The notes under the pieces are model-generated. The model was not told where the DNA came from and searched no databases. It saw nothing but the letters and a program-made list of their open reading frames with translations. Both the position numbers and the translations under genes were made by a program. Below are positions 9,883-10,987 of a DNA stretch of 10,987 nucleotides, in pieces (position 1 is the first letter of the stretch; each line of letters opens with the position of its first letter). Source of the stretch: Deinococcus murrayi DSM 11303 (lineage in GTDB: Bacteria > Deinococcota > Deinococci > Deinococcales > Deinococcaceae); assembly GCF_000482805.1 (NCBI RefSeq), contig NZ_AXWT01000042.1:1-10987 (forward strand), in the 5' to 3' direction.

Positions 9883-10959
9883 TCACCCCCGCGCTAATGC
9901 TTCTGCCGTCAAGCCCCCCGGAGCGGGAGCAGGACGCCCCAAGAAATACCCCTGCGCGTAGTCCGCTTCCAGCTCGCGGACAGCTTGCAACTCCTGCGCC
10001 GTCTCGATGCCCTCGGCGACCACGCGGATGCCGAGGCTATGCGCATAGGCCACCAACGCCTGTACGAGAGGAAAACGGGGGTCATCGGTGGACAATCCCC
10101 TGACCAAGGCCCGGTCCAGCTTGACCAGGTCAGGGCGCAGTTCGGCAAGATAGGTCAAGCCCGTATGTCCAGCGCCCAAACCGTCGAGGGCGACCTGTGC
10201 CCCCTCTGCCCGGTAACGCTCCAGGATGCGCCGCAGGAACGCGAGGTCAGGAAATGCCTCGCTTTCCGTCACCTCAAAGAGCAGCCGTGAGAAGTCCGCG
10301 CCTACCTCCCGGCAGGCCTGAAAGGTGGTCTGCAAGCACACATCGGGGTTGTAGACCACTCCCGGCGCGAAGTTGATAAACAGCACCTGCCCCGGCCCCA
10401 GCTGCGGGTACACCTGCCGAATCGCCTCCCGGCGGGCGAGAGCGTCAAAAGCTCGGCTCTGGCCTTGGGCGAAAGCCGCTTGCAGCAGCGCTCCGGCCCC
10501 TATCAGGCCATGCTCGCCCTCGGCACGCACGAGCGCTTCGTAGCCGTACACCGCCGCCCTGCGCAGGTCCGCGATGGGTTGGACATGAAACCGCAGCCGT
10601 CCCGTGGCCGCGACAAACCAGCTGCTCTCCAAACGCTCCAGCCAACGCTCCAGCGGGGCGGTATGCCAGGGGTCGGGCTGACCTCCGCTCTGGCAGGGCG
10701 CAGCCAGCAGGTCTTGACGCTCGGTGCGCGAAAACCCCTCCAGCAATGCTTCTAACGAGCTGAAGGCTGCCGCTGGAATGAGCCACCCTTCCGGACGCCG
10801 CTGGGCGGCCAACCCCAGAGCAGCCAATCGCGTCACCAACCGCCGCTCTACGTGCCGCGTGACCCCGTGCAGGTACAAGCCAGAAGGAGTCTCCCTGGGC
10901 TGGCCCCAAAGTTTGGACGGTTTCGAGTAGAGACTCGGCTCAGGAGAAGGGTACACCAT
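9883..10959 (-). CDS. EAL-domain protein with altered DDFG motif (possible c-di-GMP phosphodiesterase or receptor)
   Basis: The 358-residue protein has an uncharacterised N-terminal region (about 1-115, with a basic helical stretch at 32-58) and an EAL domain (about 118-345). Catalytic landmarks seen are E141 in YEALVR, N196 in FINFAP, E229 in FEVTES, D259, K280 and D282 in LVKLDR, E316 in VVAEGIE, and Q336 in YAQGYFLGRP. The usual DDFGTG loop reads DGLGAG (259-264), so the second aspartate, a metal ligand in active EAL enzymes, is glycine (codon GGT). Activity hydrolysing c-di-GMP may be lost or reduced, leaving a binding or docking role. There is no GGDEF domain and no membrane segment. The ATG at 10959 is preceded by AGGA eight bases upstream. 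The promoter is probably outside the window. Confidence 0.9.
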   Translation of the reverse strand: MVYPSPEPSLYSKPSKLWGQPRETPSGLYLHGVTRHVERRLVTRLAALGLAAQRRPEGWLIPAAAFSSLEALLEGFSRTERQDLLAAPCQSGGQPDPWHTAPLERWLERLESSWFVAATGRLRFHVQPIADLRRAAVYGYEALVRAEGEHGLIGAGALLQAAFAQGQSRAFDALARREAIRQVYPQLGPGQVLFINFAPGVVYNPDVCLQTTFQACREVGADFSRLLFEVTESEAFPDLAFLRRILERYRAEGAQVALDGLGAGHTGLTYLAELRPDLVKLDRALVRGLSTDDPRFPLVQALVAYAHSLGIRVVAEGIETAQELQAVRELEADYAQGYFLGRPAPAPGGLTAEALARG

Positions 10960-10987
10960 GGGCTTTTCCTGCTTGACCAGGGGAAGG

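Overview
The window looks like chromosomal or megaplasmid DNA from a member of Deinococcus or a close relative. This is inferred from the very high G+C content, the heavy use of CTC/GCG/CTG codons, a substrate-binding protein that has a cleavable signal peptide instead of a lipobox (as expected in a diderm), and the overall character of the proteins. No rRNA or marker gene in the window proves the genus.

Left part (about 1-4495): the inner and right end of a Tn3-family transposon. A tyrosine recombinase (TnpI-like, minus strand, 462-1334) and a full-length 1001-residue DDE transposase (tnpA, plus strand, 1457-4462) are divergent around a 122-base spacer that probably holds promoters and the resolution site. 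The right terminal inverted repeat (38 bp, 4458-4495) overlaps the tnpA stop codon. No matching left end is visible, so the element probably extends beyond base 1. Bases 1-461 would then be passenger DNA. They carry a perfect 22-bp inverted repeat built from four helically phased TTGCA boxes, directly upstream of a 58-residue TTG-started, signal-peptide-bearing, proline-rich mini-protein. Bases 1-145 hold no gene I recognise.

Junction (4496-4875): the transposon abuts the 3' third of an N-acetylglucosamine-6-phosphate deacetylase gene (nagA). The rest of nagA must lie beyond the other end of the element or be lost. A second, complete tyrosine recombinase (4872-5822, minus) converges on it, and the two stop codons overlap.

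Right part (5923-9830): a tightly overlapping four-gene operon for an osmoprotectant (glycine betaine/choline type) ABC importer, in the order binding protein, permease with a large N-terminal membrane extension, ATPase with one CBS-like unit, second permease. All junctions overlap by 4-7 bases, so the four products should be made together as one Opu/Osm-type complex. The operon is divergent from the recombinase, and both sides have a TACACT -10-like hexamer. An A+T-rich patch and a palindrome mark the operon's 3' end.

Last part (9883-10959, minus): an EAL-domain protein whose DDFG metal motif is changed to DGLG, so its c-di-GMP phosphodiesterase activity is doubtful. No tRNA, rRNA or CRISPR array was seen.
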